Origin: an uncultured Lachnospiraceae bacterium
GTDB lineage: Bacteria; Bacillota_A; Clostridia; Lachnospirales; Lachnospiraceae
Direction: 5' to 3'
DNA: 64,000 nt
Assembly: GCA_910577835.1 (NCBI GenBank)
Contig: CAJTOU010000002.1
Coordinates: 83,185 to 147,184 of the forward strand
This document shows, piece after piece, positions 24,996 to 32,683 of the stretch (position 1 is the stretch's first letter; each line of letters starts with the position of its first letter). The notes beneath the pieces are model-generated. The model did not search any database, had not been told where the DNA came from, and saw only the letters and a program-made list of their open reading frames with translations. The position numbers and the translations under genes are program-made.

Positions 24996-25973
24996 ATGTG
25001 TACAAGTATTGCCATGACCACAAAAGATTTCTATTTTGGACGCAACATGGATTTGGATTATCAGTTCGGTGAGCATGTTGTAATTACCCCGCGAAATTAT
25101 CCTTTTCAATTTCGGAGAGCAGGTATGTTAAAAAAACACTATGCCATGATTGGAATGGCAACAGTGGAAGAAAATTATCCATTGTATGCCGAGGCTGTCA
25201 ATGAAAAAGGGCTTTGTATGGCCGGCTTAAATTTTCCAGATAATGCATATTATCCAAAACAGGCTCAGTGCGGCAAGGAAAATATATCACAATTTGAACT
25301 GATTCCATGGATACTTGGAAAATGCAGCAGTGTTGAAGAGGCAAAAAGGCTTCTTAATATTACATGCCTGATTGATATACCATTTAAATCAGATATGCCC
25401 GTAGCGCCTCTGCATTGGCATATTGCTGACAAAAACGGCTCGATTGTACTGGAAGCAATGAAAAATGGCATACATGTTTATGATAATCCTGTGCAGGTTA
25501 TGACTAACAATCCGCCATTTGAATTTCAGATGACAAATCTTGGGCAGTATCTGAATCTGACGGTGGATTCTCCTCAAAATTGTTTCAGCAAATCCGCCAG
25601 TGTGCTTCCATTTGGAAAAGGTCTGGGAAGTTTTGGACTTCCGGGTGATTTCTCACCGGCATCCCGTTTTGTAAAGGCCGCATATCTGCGTCTGAATTCA
25701 GTATGTGACAATGAGGAAAAAGAGAGTGTTTCTCAGTTTTTTCGGATATTAGATTCAGTTTCAGTTGTAAATGGAAGTATTGCGACAGAGGGTAATGGTC
25801 CTTATTATACTACATATTCCTGCTGTGTAAATGTAGATAAGGGAATTTTTTATTATAAGACTTATTACAACAGTCAAATTACTGCAGTAAATATGAATCA
25901 TGAGAATTTGGATGAGCAATGTTTAAAGGAATTTGAAATAGTCAAAGCGCAGCAGATTGCGTGGGCAAATTAA
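24996..25973 (+). CDS. bsh: Bile salt hydrolase (choloylglycine hydrolase family)
   Basis: A 325-residue Ntn-hydrolase that cleaves glycine or taurine from conjugated bile acids. The nucleophile Cys2 follows the initiator Met (MCTSIAM) and is exposed by Met removal. FGRNMDL supplies the conserved Arg and Asp, VMTNNPPFEFQ the Asn, and LPGDFSPASRFVKAA the conserved Arg near residue 228. Length, the ITPRNYPF segment and the C-terminal YYNSQITAVNMNHENLD match the clostridial enzyme more than penicillin V acylase, although that activity cannot be excluded by eye. No signal peptide, so it is cytosolic. The ribosome site AAGGAGGAAAG is ideal. A single-gene unit with its own promoter and terminator, as usual in gut commensals. 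Confidence 0.88.
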   Translation: MCTSIAMTTKDFYFGRNMDLDYQFGEHVVITPRNYPFQFRRAGMLKKHYAMIGMATVEENYPLYAEAVNEKGLCMAGLNFPDNAYYPKQAQCGKENISQFELIPWILGKCSSVEEAKRLLNITCLIDIPFKSDMPVAPLHWHIADKNGSIVLEAMKNGIHVYDNPVQVMTNNPPFEFQMTNLGQYLNLTVDSPQNCFSKSASVLPFGKGLGSFGLPGDFSPASRFVKAAYLRLNSVCDNEEKESVSQFFRILDSVSVVNGSIATEGNGPYYTTYSCCVNVDKGIFYYKTYYNSQITAVNMNHENLDEQCLKEFEIVKAQQIAWAN

Positions 25974-25992
25974 AATATATGAAAACGGAAGA

Positions 25993-26034
25993 AGGGCAGA
26001 ATATTCTTTTTGCAAGATGTATTCTGCTCTTTTG
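25993..26034 (+). terminator. Terminator after bile salt hydrolase gene
   Basis: AGGGCAGAATA (25993-26003) pairs with TATTCTGCTCT (26020-26030) with one G-U pair, followed by TTTTG. Confidence 0.75.
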
Positions 26035-26102
26035 TGCTCTGCATGCCAATATTTTTAATAAACAGTTATTTTTAAAATATTTGTTATCCCGCAAAATCCA
26101 TA

Positions 26103-26132
26103 TTTACAATTCCCAATTTACCATGTTATAAT
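26103..26132 (+). promoter_or_regulatory. Promoter of double-hemerythrin gene
   Basis: -35 TTTACA (26103-26108), 18-base spacer, -10 TATAAT (26127-26132) with an extended TGT before it (26124-26126). About 85 bases before the start codon. Confidence 0.5.
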
Positions 26133-26216
26133 TTATGAAAACACAAAGCCCTTATTATACATATCTTTTGGCGGCTGGCTGTTGATTTTTGGAAAAGAAA
26201 GAAGGGAATATTTAAA

Positions 26217-27044
26217 ATGTTTACATTGACAAGCGATTGTATTATTGGAGTGGAAGAAATTGACAACGAACACAGGCATTTGTTTGAGCTTTTAAACGAG
26301 GGACTGGATATGCTTCATAACAATTATCTTCCAGACAGATATGAAGATATCAAGGCTCTGTTAAGAGAGCTGGAGAGCTATGCAGACCAGCACTTTGCAC
26401 ATGAAGAGGCTTATATGGAAAGGCTGCGTGACCCGGAATTAATTCTTCAGCGTTCACAGCATATGGTTTTTAAAGAAAAAATCAGAAACTGGTATTTTAC
26501 CAATATTGATGAGATGGAAGAGCAGGAAAAGGTACTTGATGAGCTGCTGAATTTTTTGGTAAGGTGGCTGTATCATCATATTATCGGGAGTGATATTATG
26601 ATAGGAAAACTTCCACCATTAGAGGAGTGGATGATACGGGAAAATCCATGTGAATTTACAGATGACTATAAAACTGGAATTTATCTGATTGACAAAGAGC
26701 ACAAGGAGCTTTTTCGGATTATTGATAAAGTAAACAGAATGGTGCATGAGCAGATTACAGAGGAAGATTATGAGGAGGTTATGAATGTTCTAGGCGAGCT
26801 CAAGGCATATACAGAATTTCATTTTAAAGATGAAGAGGAGTATATGGAAAGTATTCATTATGAGGGGCTGGCAGCACAGAAAAGGGCGCATGCTGCGTTT
26901 ATAGAGAAGATAGCAGATATAAAGATAGAAGATATTGAAAAAAATCCTCAGGAATATATGGAAACTCTGATAGAATATTTACTGGGATGGCTGATTAACC
27001 ATATTCTTTATACAGATAAAAAGATTCCGGACGTACAGGTTTAA
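26217..27044 (+). CDS. Tandem bacteriohemerythrin protein
   Basis: A 275-residue protein made of two hemerythrin domains (about 4-137 and 140-270), each a four-helix bundle with a di-iron oxygen-binding site. Ligand blocks in the first: DNEHRHLFEL, YADQHFAHEEAYM, RSQHMVF, WLYHHIIGSD. In the second: DKEHKELFRI, FHFKDEEEYM, KRAHAAF, WLINHILYTD. Both retain the usual five His and two carboxylates. Free-standing bacteriohemerythrins deliver or sense oxygen; in an anaerobe this may scavenge or sense O2 (inference). A duplicated single-chain form is less common. Transcribed from its own promoter; the SUKH gene follows after 51 bases. Confidence 0.9.
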   Translation: MFTLTSDCIIGVEEIDNEHRHLFELLNEGLDMLHNNYLPDRYEDIKALLRELESYADQHFAHEEAYMERLRDPELILQRSQHMVFKEKIRNWYFTNIDEMEEQEKVLDELLNFLVRWLYHHIIGSDIMIGKLPPLEEWMIRENPCEFTDDYKTGIYLIDKEHKELFRIIDKVNRMVHEQITEEDYEEVMNVLGELKAYTEFHFKDEEEYMESIHYEGLAAQKRAHAAFIEKIADIKIEDIEKNPQEYMETLIEYLLGWLINHILYTDKKIPDVQV

Positions 27045-27095
27045 AAGTGATAAGCATTGAGTGAAATACAGGATTTTTTATAGAAGGAGAACCTT

Positions 27096-27977
27096 ATGGA
27101 AAATATATTAAAGAAATATTGGAAGGGAAAAGAAATTATAAAATATAATTATTCAAGTTTAAAAAAACTTGGTATTTCAGAGCAGGATGCAAATCTGCTT
27201 TCCAAGTGCGGGCTGCCAAAGGGAGCAGCCCCTTATTTAAATTTTGAAGTGGATAAGGCACAAGAGAAAGAGGAAATTTATTATAATATCGGATTTACAG
27301 GAAGCGGGGATTTTATCTGTCTGGAAAAGGCAGGAGGAAGGGTTGTATATTTGGACCATGAGGAAGAAGACGAAAAGGCAGTGCTGATAAACAGTTCTTT
27401 AACGGCATTGCTGGAAAGTATTATCTGTTATAGAAAATTTGTGGATAAAGTAAATGAAAACGATATGTGGAGTTATATAAACAGCAATTATTCCATACGA
27501 CAAATGCGTGAACTGGAGGAGGAGTTAAGAAAAATAGATGCGGCTGCGCTGGAAGGGAATACTTTCTTTGCAGGAGAACTGGCAAGCAGATATTCAGATG
27601 TTATGGAAAGAATCGGTCTTCTGGAGTGGTATGAACCGGCCGCAGAGGAAAAAATTATTTCCGCAGAAAAGGAAATTGGACATGCGATACCTGATGTGTA
27701 TAAGCTGCTTTTGCATGTTACAGATGGGGCATATGTAGATGATTTGGCATTGTACAGCGTAGAAGAAATTGTGGAAGCATACAAACAGATTGGTTTTGAA
27801 AAGTGTGCGCCCAAATATCTGAGCATCGGAAGTAATAACGGAAAAACCGAACTGTTGATAAAGGCGGAGCAGAATGCATGTCAGGCAACGTTTTTGGAGG
27901 TTGATGCTATTGGAAAAGCGGAGCCGGAAAAATGGTTTGATTTTGAGGAGTGGCTTGAAAAAGGATGTAAAATTTAA
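27096..27977 (+). CDS. Double SUKH (SMI1/KNR4-like) domain protein
   Basis: A 293-residue cytosolic protein with two SUKH-like halves. The N-terminal half (YWKGKEIIKYN, LKKLGISEQDANLLSKCGLP) resembles SUKH-4; the C-terminal half, from about residue 180 (EEKIISAEKEIGHAIPDVYKLLLHVTDGAY), is a standard SMI1/KNR4 domain. SUKH proteins serve mainly as immunity proteins against contact-dependent toxins, with wide toxin range. No toxin gene lies near, so it may be an orphan immunity gene gained to survive competitors. The ribosome site AGAAGGAG precedes the ATG. The region 27978-28194 is A/T-rich, with no gene. Confidence 0.78.
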   Translation: MENILKKYWKGKEIIKYNYSSLKKLGISEQDANLLSKCGLPKGAAPYLNFEVDKAQEKEEIYYNIGFTGSGDFICLEKAGGRVVYLDHEEEDEKAVLINSSLTALLESIICYRKFVDKVNENDMWSYINSNYSIRQMRELEEELRKIDAAALEGNTFFAGELASRYSDVMERIGLLEWYEPAAEEKIISAEKEIGHAIPDVYKLLLHVTDGAYVDDLALYSVEEIVEAYKQIGFEKCAPKYLSIGSNNGKTELLIKAEQNACQATFLEVDAIGKAEPEKWFDFEEWLEKGCKI

Positions 27978-28194
27978 TAAAACAGGCAGGAAATATTAAC
28001 CCAATCAGTACTTCGTTAAGTCGAATATATTTTGAAACATTAAAATATATGTATAACACTAATTTTTTGAAAAAACATATAAGAAAAATACATAAAATAA
28101 ATTCAAAGTGAAATACATTTTTAATAATGTTCATAAAAATTTTCTCATTTATTAAAATGGATTATAGATATCATAGAAGGAGGAATCTATAATT

Positions 28195-28902
28195 ATGAGT
28201 AAACAAGAGAAAAGACTGTTTGATTATACGAAGCTGATTAAAGACGTTCAGAAGAAGTCGTCAAAGAGTCAGGAGATGCTCAGTGTAAATCTGGAATGTA
28301 CGGCAGCGCATATATCAAATGTAAAAAGGCAGAAATCAACCTTTTCTGTCGATAAAACATTACAGCTTCTGAATGAAAATGATTATTGTATAGATGATTA
28401 TGTAACAGAAGAAAGCATAGTAAATGAAAATCTTAAGCCGGAGGACAGAGAAAGATTTCAGGGGCTTGACAGCGATTTGAGAGTGGCGCTGGTAAATCTG
28501 GTGATGGATACTGTGAAGGTAAGTCGCAGAAAGGAAGAGGACCCTTATCTTGATTTGGACCATGAATGGAGAAAGCAGAAGATTGCCGAGCGTATTCGCA
28601 GGCTTCGCATTGAAAAGAATGTATCTGTGGAAACAATGTGCAAAAACCTGAATGTCAAAAAGACTACTTATCAGAATATTGAAAATGGTTCAAATGGAAC
28701 AACCATAGAGAATTATGTTCGTATTGCATCGGTTCTTCAGATTCCTGTATCACTTCTTATGAGTGATGTGGTAAAAAATAAGGATACGCTGATTGATTAT
28801 GAATTAAATCAGTTGTTTTCCGAGGTGAATTTCAGGGAGAAAAAGAAGCTGGAGGAAATGATTGATTCGCTGATTGCGGTAGTTAGTAATTATCTTGAAT
28901 AG
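28195..28902 (+). CDS. Two-HTH transcriptional regulator
   Basis: A 235-residue DNA-binding protein with two helix-turn-helix parts. The first, at about 12-65 (LIKDVQKKSSKSQEML, CTAAHISNVKRQKS), is a degenerate Cro-like fold. The second, at 125-185 (IAERIRRLRIEKNVSVETM, LNVKKTTYQNIENG, VRIASVLQIPVSLLM), is a clear XRE-type HTH. The C-terminus is a charged helix. A strong AGAAGGAGG site precedes the ATG. Two differing DNA-reading heads in one chain suggest binding to unequal half-sites (inference). Targets unknown; it lies apart, between the SUKH gene and the metal operon. Confidence 0.82.
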   Translation: MSKQEKRLFDYTKLIKDVQKKSSKSQEMLSVNLECTAAHISNVKRQKSTFSVDKTLQLLNENDYCIDDYVTEESIVNENLKPEDRERFQGLDSDLRVALVNLVMDTVKVSRRKEEDPYLDLDHEWRKQKIAERIRRLRIEKNVSVETMCKNLNVKKTTYQNIENGSNGTTIENYVRIASVLQIPVSLLMSDVVKNKDTLIDYELNQLFSEVNFREKKKLEEMIDSLIAVVSNYLE

Positions 28903-28915
28903 AGCGGAGAAAAAA

Positions 28916-28963
28916 GATACTGTCGTGCTGACAATAGATATTGTCGGTGTGGCAGTTTTTTTG
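28916..28963 (+). terminator. Terminator after two-HTH regulator gene
   Basis: An inner perfect stem GACAATA / TATTGTC and an outer ACTG / CAGT (28919-28956) are joined by a partly mispaired section, followed by TTTTTTTG. Confidence 0.7.
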
Positions 28964-29022
28964 TTTCTTATATTGTTGTGGGCATTTTACTCTAAATAAT
29001 TATTATTTTTTGAAAAAAGCGG

Positions 29023-29051
29023 TTGACATATCTTACATATGGGTGTATTAT
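29023..29051 (+). promoter_or_regulatory. Promoter of metal-resistance operon
   Basis: -35 TTGACA (29023-29028), 17-base spacer, -10 TATTAT (29046-29051). The operator repeats begin at its last base. Confidence 0.75.
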
Positions 29052-29080
29052 GAACATATGAAAAAATGAACATATGAAAA
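29051..29080 (+). promoter_or_regulatory. Tandem ArsR/SmtB-type operator
   Basis: The 14-base element TGAACATATGAAAA occurs twice in tandem, at 29051-29064 and 29067-29080, 16 bases apart. Its core TGAACATATG(A)A resembles SmtB/CzrA operators, which carry TGAACA half-sites. It overlaps the -10 end and the transcription start, a position fit for repression by the ArsR protein encoded next. Confidence 0.65.
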
Positions 29081-29101
29081 TGTGTTTGAGAAAGGAGAAT
29101 T

Positions 29102-29452
29102 ATGGAAGAAAAAAACACGGATTTTCTTGCAGCGAGAGAAGAGGTAGTAAAAAAAGTGCTGGAGCAGCAGCCAGATGATGAAATTTTATATGATTTGGCA
29201 GAGCTGTTTAAGATATTTGGTGATTCTACCAGAATAAAAATCTTATATGCGCTTTCGGAGAGTGAATTGTGCGTCAATGATATTGCACAGCTTTTAAATC
29301 TCAGCCAATCGTCAGTGAGTCATCAGCTCAGAATACTGAAGGACTCCAAGCTGGTTAGATTTCGCAGGGAAGGAAAAATTATATTTTATGCACTGGATGA
29401 CGACCATGTAAGAAATATTATTAATATGGGTATGGAACATGTAGAAGAATAG
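29102..29452 (+). CDS. ArsR/SmtB-family metal-sensing repressor
   Basis: A 116-residue winged-helix repressor. The HTH reads VNDIAQLLNLSQSSVSHQLRILKDS. The C-terminal helix carries the SmtB/CzrA alpha-5 zinc site in exact spacing: D100-x-H102, then H113-x-x-E116 (FYALDDDHV and MEHVEE). A single Cys is found in ELCVND where Cd/Pb-sensing CadC has two, so the protein is predicted to sense Zn(II) (or Co) rather than Cd/Pb; this is inference from ligand pattern. It would bind the tandem operator at 29051-29080 and leave on metal binding. ATG preceded by AAAGGAG. First gene of the HMA/P-type ATPase operon. Confidence 0.9.
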   Translation: MEEKNTDFLAAREEVVKKVLEQQPDDEILYDLAELFKIFGDSTRIKILYALSESELCVNDIAQLLNLSQSSVSHQLRILKDSKLVRFRREGKIIFYALDDDHVRNIINMGMEHVEE

Positions 29453-29538
29453 GAAAAACAGGAAAATAAAGCAACCATATATCATATAAACAAATACAGT
29501 AATATGAAGTATATAAAATCAAAAAGAAAGGTCAGGTA

Positions 29539-29766
29539 ATGAAAATGAAAAAGACATATAAAATCGAGGTAGACTGCGCAGCATGTGCATTAAAGATGGA
29601 AGAGGCAGCAAAGAGTACACAGGGAGTCGAAGCGGCAACTGTAAGCTTTATGACACAGAAAATGAAGGTGGAGTTCGCAGAAGGAGCCGAGGAAGAGAAA
29701 GTAATGAAACAGGTATTAAAGGCATGCAAAAAGGTTGAGCCGGACTGTGAGATTTGTATTTCATAG
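29539..29766 (+). CDS. HMA-domain metallochaperone
   Basis: A 75-residue heavy-metal-associated domain with the CxxC binding loop EVDCAACALKMEE (residues 10-22 or so) and a second acidic C-terminal pair of Cys (DCEICIS). It would bind Zn/Cd/Cu ions and pass them to the P-type ATPase encoded 65 bases further, whose own N-terminus lacks an HMA domain. The ATPase frame is open upstream into the end of this gene, so a split of an ancestral HMA-ATPase fusion is possible. The weak ribosome site AAGGTCAGG precedes the ATG. Confidence 0.85.
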   Translation: MKMKKTYKIEVDCAACALKMEEAAKSTQGVEAATVSFMTQKMKVEFAEGAEEEKVMKQVLKACKKVEPDCEICIS

Positions 29767-29831
29767 AAAATCTTCTTCATAGATTTTCCATAACTGAATC
29801 AGGATATAAAATATCCGGAAATGAGGAGCTT

Positions 29832-31697
29832 ATGACGAAAAAACAGAAAAAAGTCTTATATAGAATTATTCTCTCCGCGGTATTAATGGCAGTAGTTTTA
29901 TTGCTTCCATTTGATGGAGTTTTAAAAGCGGTTTTGTTTCTTATACCATATCTCGTAATAGGATATGATATTTTGCGCAAGGCGGTTTTGGGAGTAATTC
30001 ATGGAGAAGTATTTGACGAAAATTTTTTAATGGCAGTTGCAACTATCGGTGCAATGTGTCTGGGGGAATATGCAGAAGGTGTGGCAGTTATGCTGTTTTA
30101 TCAGATAGGGGAATTATTTCAGAGCTATGCAGTGGGAAAGAGCAGAAAAAATATTTCTGCACTGATGGATATCCGGCCGGATTATGCAAATATTGAAGTG
30201 GATGGAAAGCTGGAGCAGGTGGACCCGGATGAAGTGGAAATTGGAAGTATAATTGTAATACAGCCGGGAGAAAAAGTTCCGTTAGACGGGGTGGTAGAAC
30301 AGGGCAGTTCCACTTTAAATACCAGTGCACTGACAGGGGAAAGCGTGCCACGGAATGTGGAAAAAGGCGATGAAATTATCAGTGGATGCGTAAATCTTTC
30401 TGGTATGATAAAAATACGTACAACGAAAATATTTGAAGAATCTACCGTGGCAAAGATTCTTGACCTTGTGGAAAATTCCAGCATGAAGAAAGCAAAGGCG
30501 GAGAATTTTATTACAAGATTTGCCAGATATTATACTCCGGCAGTATGCTATGCGGCGCTTGCACTTGCACTTGTTCCGCCGGTTGTAAATATACTTATGG
30601 GAAATGGCAATGAATTTGCAGAATGGATTGGCAGGGCACTGACCTTTCTGGTTATAAGCTGCCCATGTGCTCTTGTGATTTCAATTCCACTCAGCTTTTT
30701 TGGAGGAATCGGAGGCGCTTCTGCAAGAGGGATTCTTGTAAAGGGTTCAAATTATCTGGAATTTTTATCGAAATCAAAATATATTGTATTTGATAAAACA
30801 GGAACACTGACGGAGGGTGTATTTCAGGTAACACAAATATGTCCTCAGGGAATAGAGAAGGAAGAGCTGTTAAGATATGCGGCATATGCAGAAAGCTACT
30901 CCACACATCCGATTAGCAAAAGTCTAAAGGAGGCATATGGCAAAGATATTGATAACACACTTGTGAATGATGTGCAGGAAATAAGCGGACATGGGGTGAG
31001 CGCTGTGGTAGAAGGTCATCTTGTGTTTGCGGGAAATAAAAAACTGATGGACAGAGAAGGTCTTGAAGCCATGCAGCCAAAGGATTCCGGAACAGTGATT
31101 CATGTGGCGGTAAACGGCAGCTATAAAGGATATATACTTATTTCTGATATTATTAAGAAAAATTCAAAAGCAGCGATAAAAGGACTGAAGGAAGCAGGGA
31201 TTAAAAAGACGGTTATGCTGACTGGTGACTCAAAAAGAGTGGCTGACAGTGTGGCATCAGAGCTTGGTGTGGATGAGGTCCACAGTGAACTGTTGCCGGG
31301 AGATAAAGTAGAAAAAATTGAAGCACTTCTGGCAGAAAAACTTCCAAAGGAAATGCTTGCATTTGTGGGAGATGGAATTAACGATGCACCGGTACTGTCA
31401 AGAGCAGATATTGGAATTGCAATGGGGGCCATGGGTTCGGATGCAGCGATTGAGGCAGCGGATATCGTACTTATGGACGATGACCCGGCAAAAATTGCGC
31501 TTGCGATGAAGATATCAAAAAAGACGCTTGGTATTGTATACGAAAACATTGTCTTTGCACTGGCAGTCAAGTTTTTATGTTTGATTCTTGGAGCACTTGG
31601 AATCGCAAATATGTGGCTTGCAATTTTTGCGGATGTGGGAGTAATGGTAATAGCAGTATTAAATGCGGCGAGGGCGTTGACAACAAAAAATATATAA
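29832..31697 (+). CDS. Zn/Cd/Pb-type P1B ATPase exporter
   Basis: A 621-residue heavy-metal efflux pump. Landmarks: a TM region, then LTGESVPRNV (actuator loop), the membrane metal site ISCPCALVISIP (CPC of the P1B-2 Zn/Cd/Pb class), phosphorylation DKTGTLTEG, the HP site SYSTHPISK, and the hinge GDGINDAPVLSR. TM helices flank these domains and a final pair ends the protein. It would use ATP to export Zn or Cd. I begin at the ATG at 29832, preceded by GAGGAG; the frame is open up to 29754 with no site. The neighbouring SmtB-type repressor and HMA protein make a complete zinc-responsive resistance operon. Confidence 0.93.
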   Translation: MTKKQKKVLYRIILSAVLMAVVLLLPFDGVLKAVLFLIPYLVIGYDILRKAVLGVIHGEVFDENFLMAVATIGAMCLGEYAEGVAVMLFYQIGELFQSYAVGKSRKNISALMDIRPDYANIEVDGKLEQVDPDEVEIGSIIVIQPGEKVPLDGVVEQGSSTLNTSALTGESVPRNVEKGDEIISGCVNLSGMIKIRTTKIFEESTVAKILDLVENSSMKKAKAENFITRFARYYTPAVCYAALALALVPPVVNILMGNGNEFAEWIGRALTFLVISCPCALVISIPLSFFGGIGGASARGILVKGSNYLEFLSKSKYIVFDKTGTLTEGVFQVTQICPQGIEKEELLRYAAYAESYSTHPISKSLKEAYGKDIDNTLVNDVQEISGHGVSAVVEGHLVFAGNKKLMDREGLEAMQPKDSGTVIHVAVNGSYKGYILISDIIKKNSKAAIKGLKEAGIKKTVMLTGDSKRVADSVASELGVDEVHSELLPGDKVEKIEALLAEKLPKEMLAFVGDGINDAPVLSRADIGIAMGAMGSDAAIEAADIVLMDDDPAKIALAMKISKKTLGIVYENIVFALAVKFLCLILGALGIANMWLAIFADVGVMVIAVLNAARALTTKNI

Positions 31698-31821
31698 TAT
31701 GAAATAAAGGCAATATATGCCGGATATTGGAATTTATTACTTTGATGTTTAAGTATTATGTTTCTTAGTGCAGCAGCTTTATGCACTTTGGGAATGATAA
31801 GAGCAAGAAGGAGATGTTTTT

Positions 31822-32580
31822 ATGGAACAGGAAAAAATGATGCATATTCAGTGCAGAAAGGGAGACATTGGGAAATATGTAATACTTCCGGGAGACCCGG
31901 GACGGGTGGAAAAAATAGCCGCTTATCTTACAGCACCAGTAAAAGTAGCAGAAAACAGAGAGTTTGTCACATATACCGGCGAGCTTGAAGGAGTCAGGGT
32001 CAGCGTATGTTCTACGGGAATCGGAGGTCCGTCGGCGGCGATAGCGATGGAGGAACTGGTGAAATGTGGTGCAGATACATTTATCAGAGTTGGAACTTGT
32101 GGGGGTATCAGTGAGGAAGTGCTGCCCGGAGATATTATTATAGCATCTGCAGCGGTACGTCAGGAGGGAACGGGACTTCATTATATGCCAGTGGAATTTC
32201 CGGCGGCAGCAGATACAAAGGTGCTTTTAGAGCTTATTCACAGTGCAGAGAAGCTGAATATGAGATATCATGCAGGAATAGTTCAAAGTAAGGATTCTTT
32301 TTATGGACAGCATGAACCGGAGAGGATGCCGGTAGCAGCAGAGCTGATATATAAATGGAATATATGGAAGCAGGCTGGGGTGCTGGCATCAGAGATGGAA
32401 ACGGCCGCGTTGTTTGTAACGGCTTCAGTACTTCATGTCAGGTGTGGTGCGGTGTTTCTTTTGATTTGGAATCAGGAAAGAGATAAGGCAGGATATCAGA
32501 ATGACAGGGTAAGCGATACCACAGGTGCAATACGAACGGCAGTAGAAGCTGTGAGAAGAATGATTTTGGAAGAAAAATAA
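31822..32580 (+). CDS. Uridine phosphorylase-type nucleoside phosphorylase
   Basis: A 252-residue enzyme of the nucleoside phosphorylase-I family. ILPGDPGRVEKIA binds phosphate, VGTCGGIS and the SEMETAALF block bind ribose and base, and the RQEGTGLHYMP segment matches the uridine-phosphorylase subgroup. It splits uridine (or a related nucleoside) with phosphate into base and ribose-1-phosphate for salvage. Good ribosome site AGAAGGAG. Single gene ending at the bidirectional hairpin shared with pyrG. Substrate choice between uridine and other pyrimidine nucleosides is inferred, not proved. Confidence 0.82.
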   Translation: MEQEKMMHIQCRKGDIGKYVILPGDPGRVEKIAAYLTAPVKVAENREFVTYTGELEGVRVSVCSTGIGGPSAAIAMEELVKCGADTFIRVGTCGGISEEVLPGDIIIASAAVRQEGTGLHYMPVEFPAAADTKVLLELIHSAEKLNMRYHAGIVQSKDSFYGQHEPERMPVAAELIYKWNIWKQAGVLASEMETAALFVTASVLHVRCGAVFLLIWNQERDKAGYQNDRVSDTTGAIRTAVEAVRRMILEEK

Positions 32581-32591
32581 AAAACCTAAAA

Positions 32592-32635
32592 AGGCTGTTG
32601 TAAAAAGAAATAGAATTTCTGTTTTGCGACAGCCT
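32592..32635. terminator. Bidirectional terminator between uridine phosphorylase and pyrG
   Basis: AGGCTGT pairs with ACAGCCT and AGAAAT pairs with ATTTCT, closed by A/T and wobble pairs, with a GTTATAT tail on the plus side. A close relative occurs at 48449-48494. Both lie between converging genes. Confidence 0.7.
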
Positions 32636-32683
32636 GTTATATTTATAATTATATTAAATATTTTATTTTTTTTAATTGTAAGC

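Noticed and set aside
31121..31786. 221-codon minus-strand frame opposite the P-type ATPase end
   Set aside because: Ser/Ala/Ile-biased antisense shadow of a strongly conserved gene.
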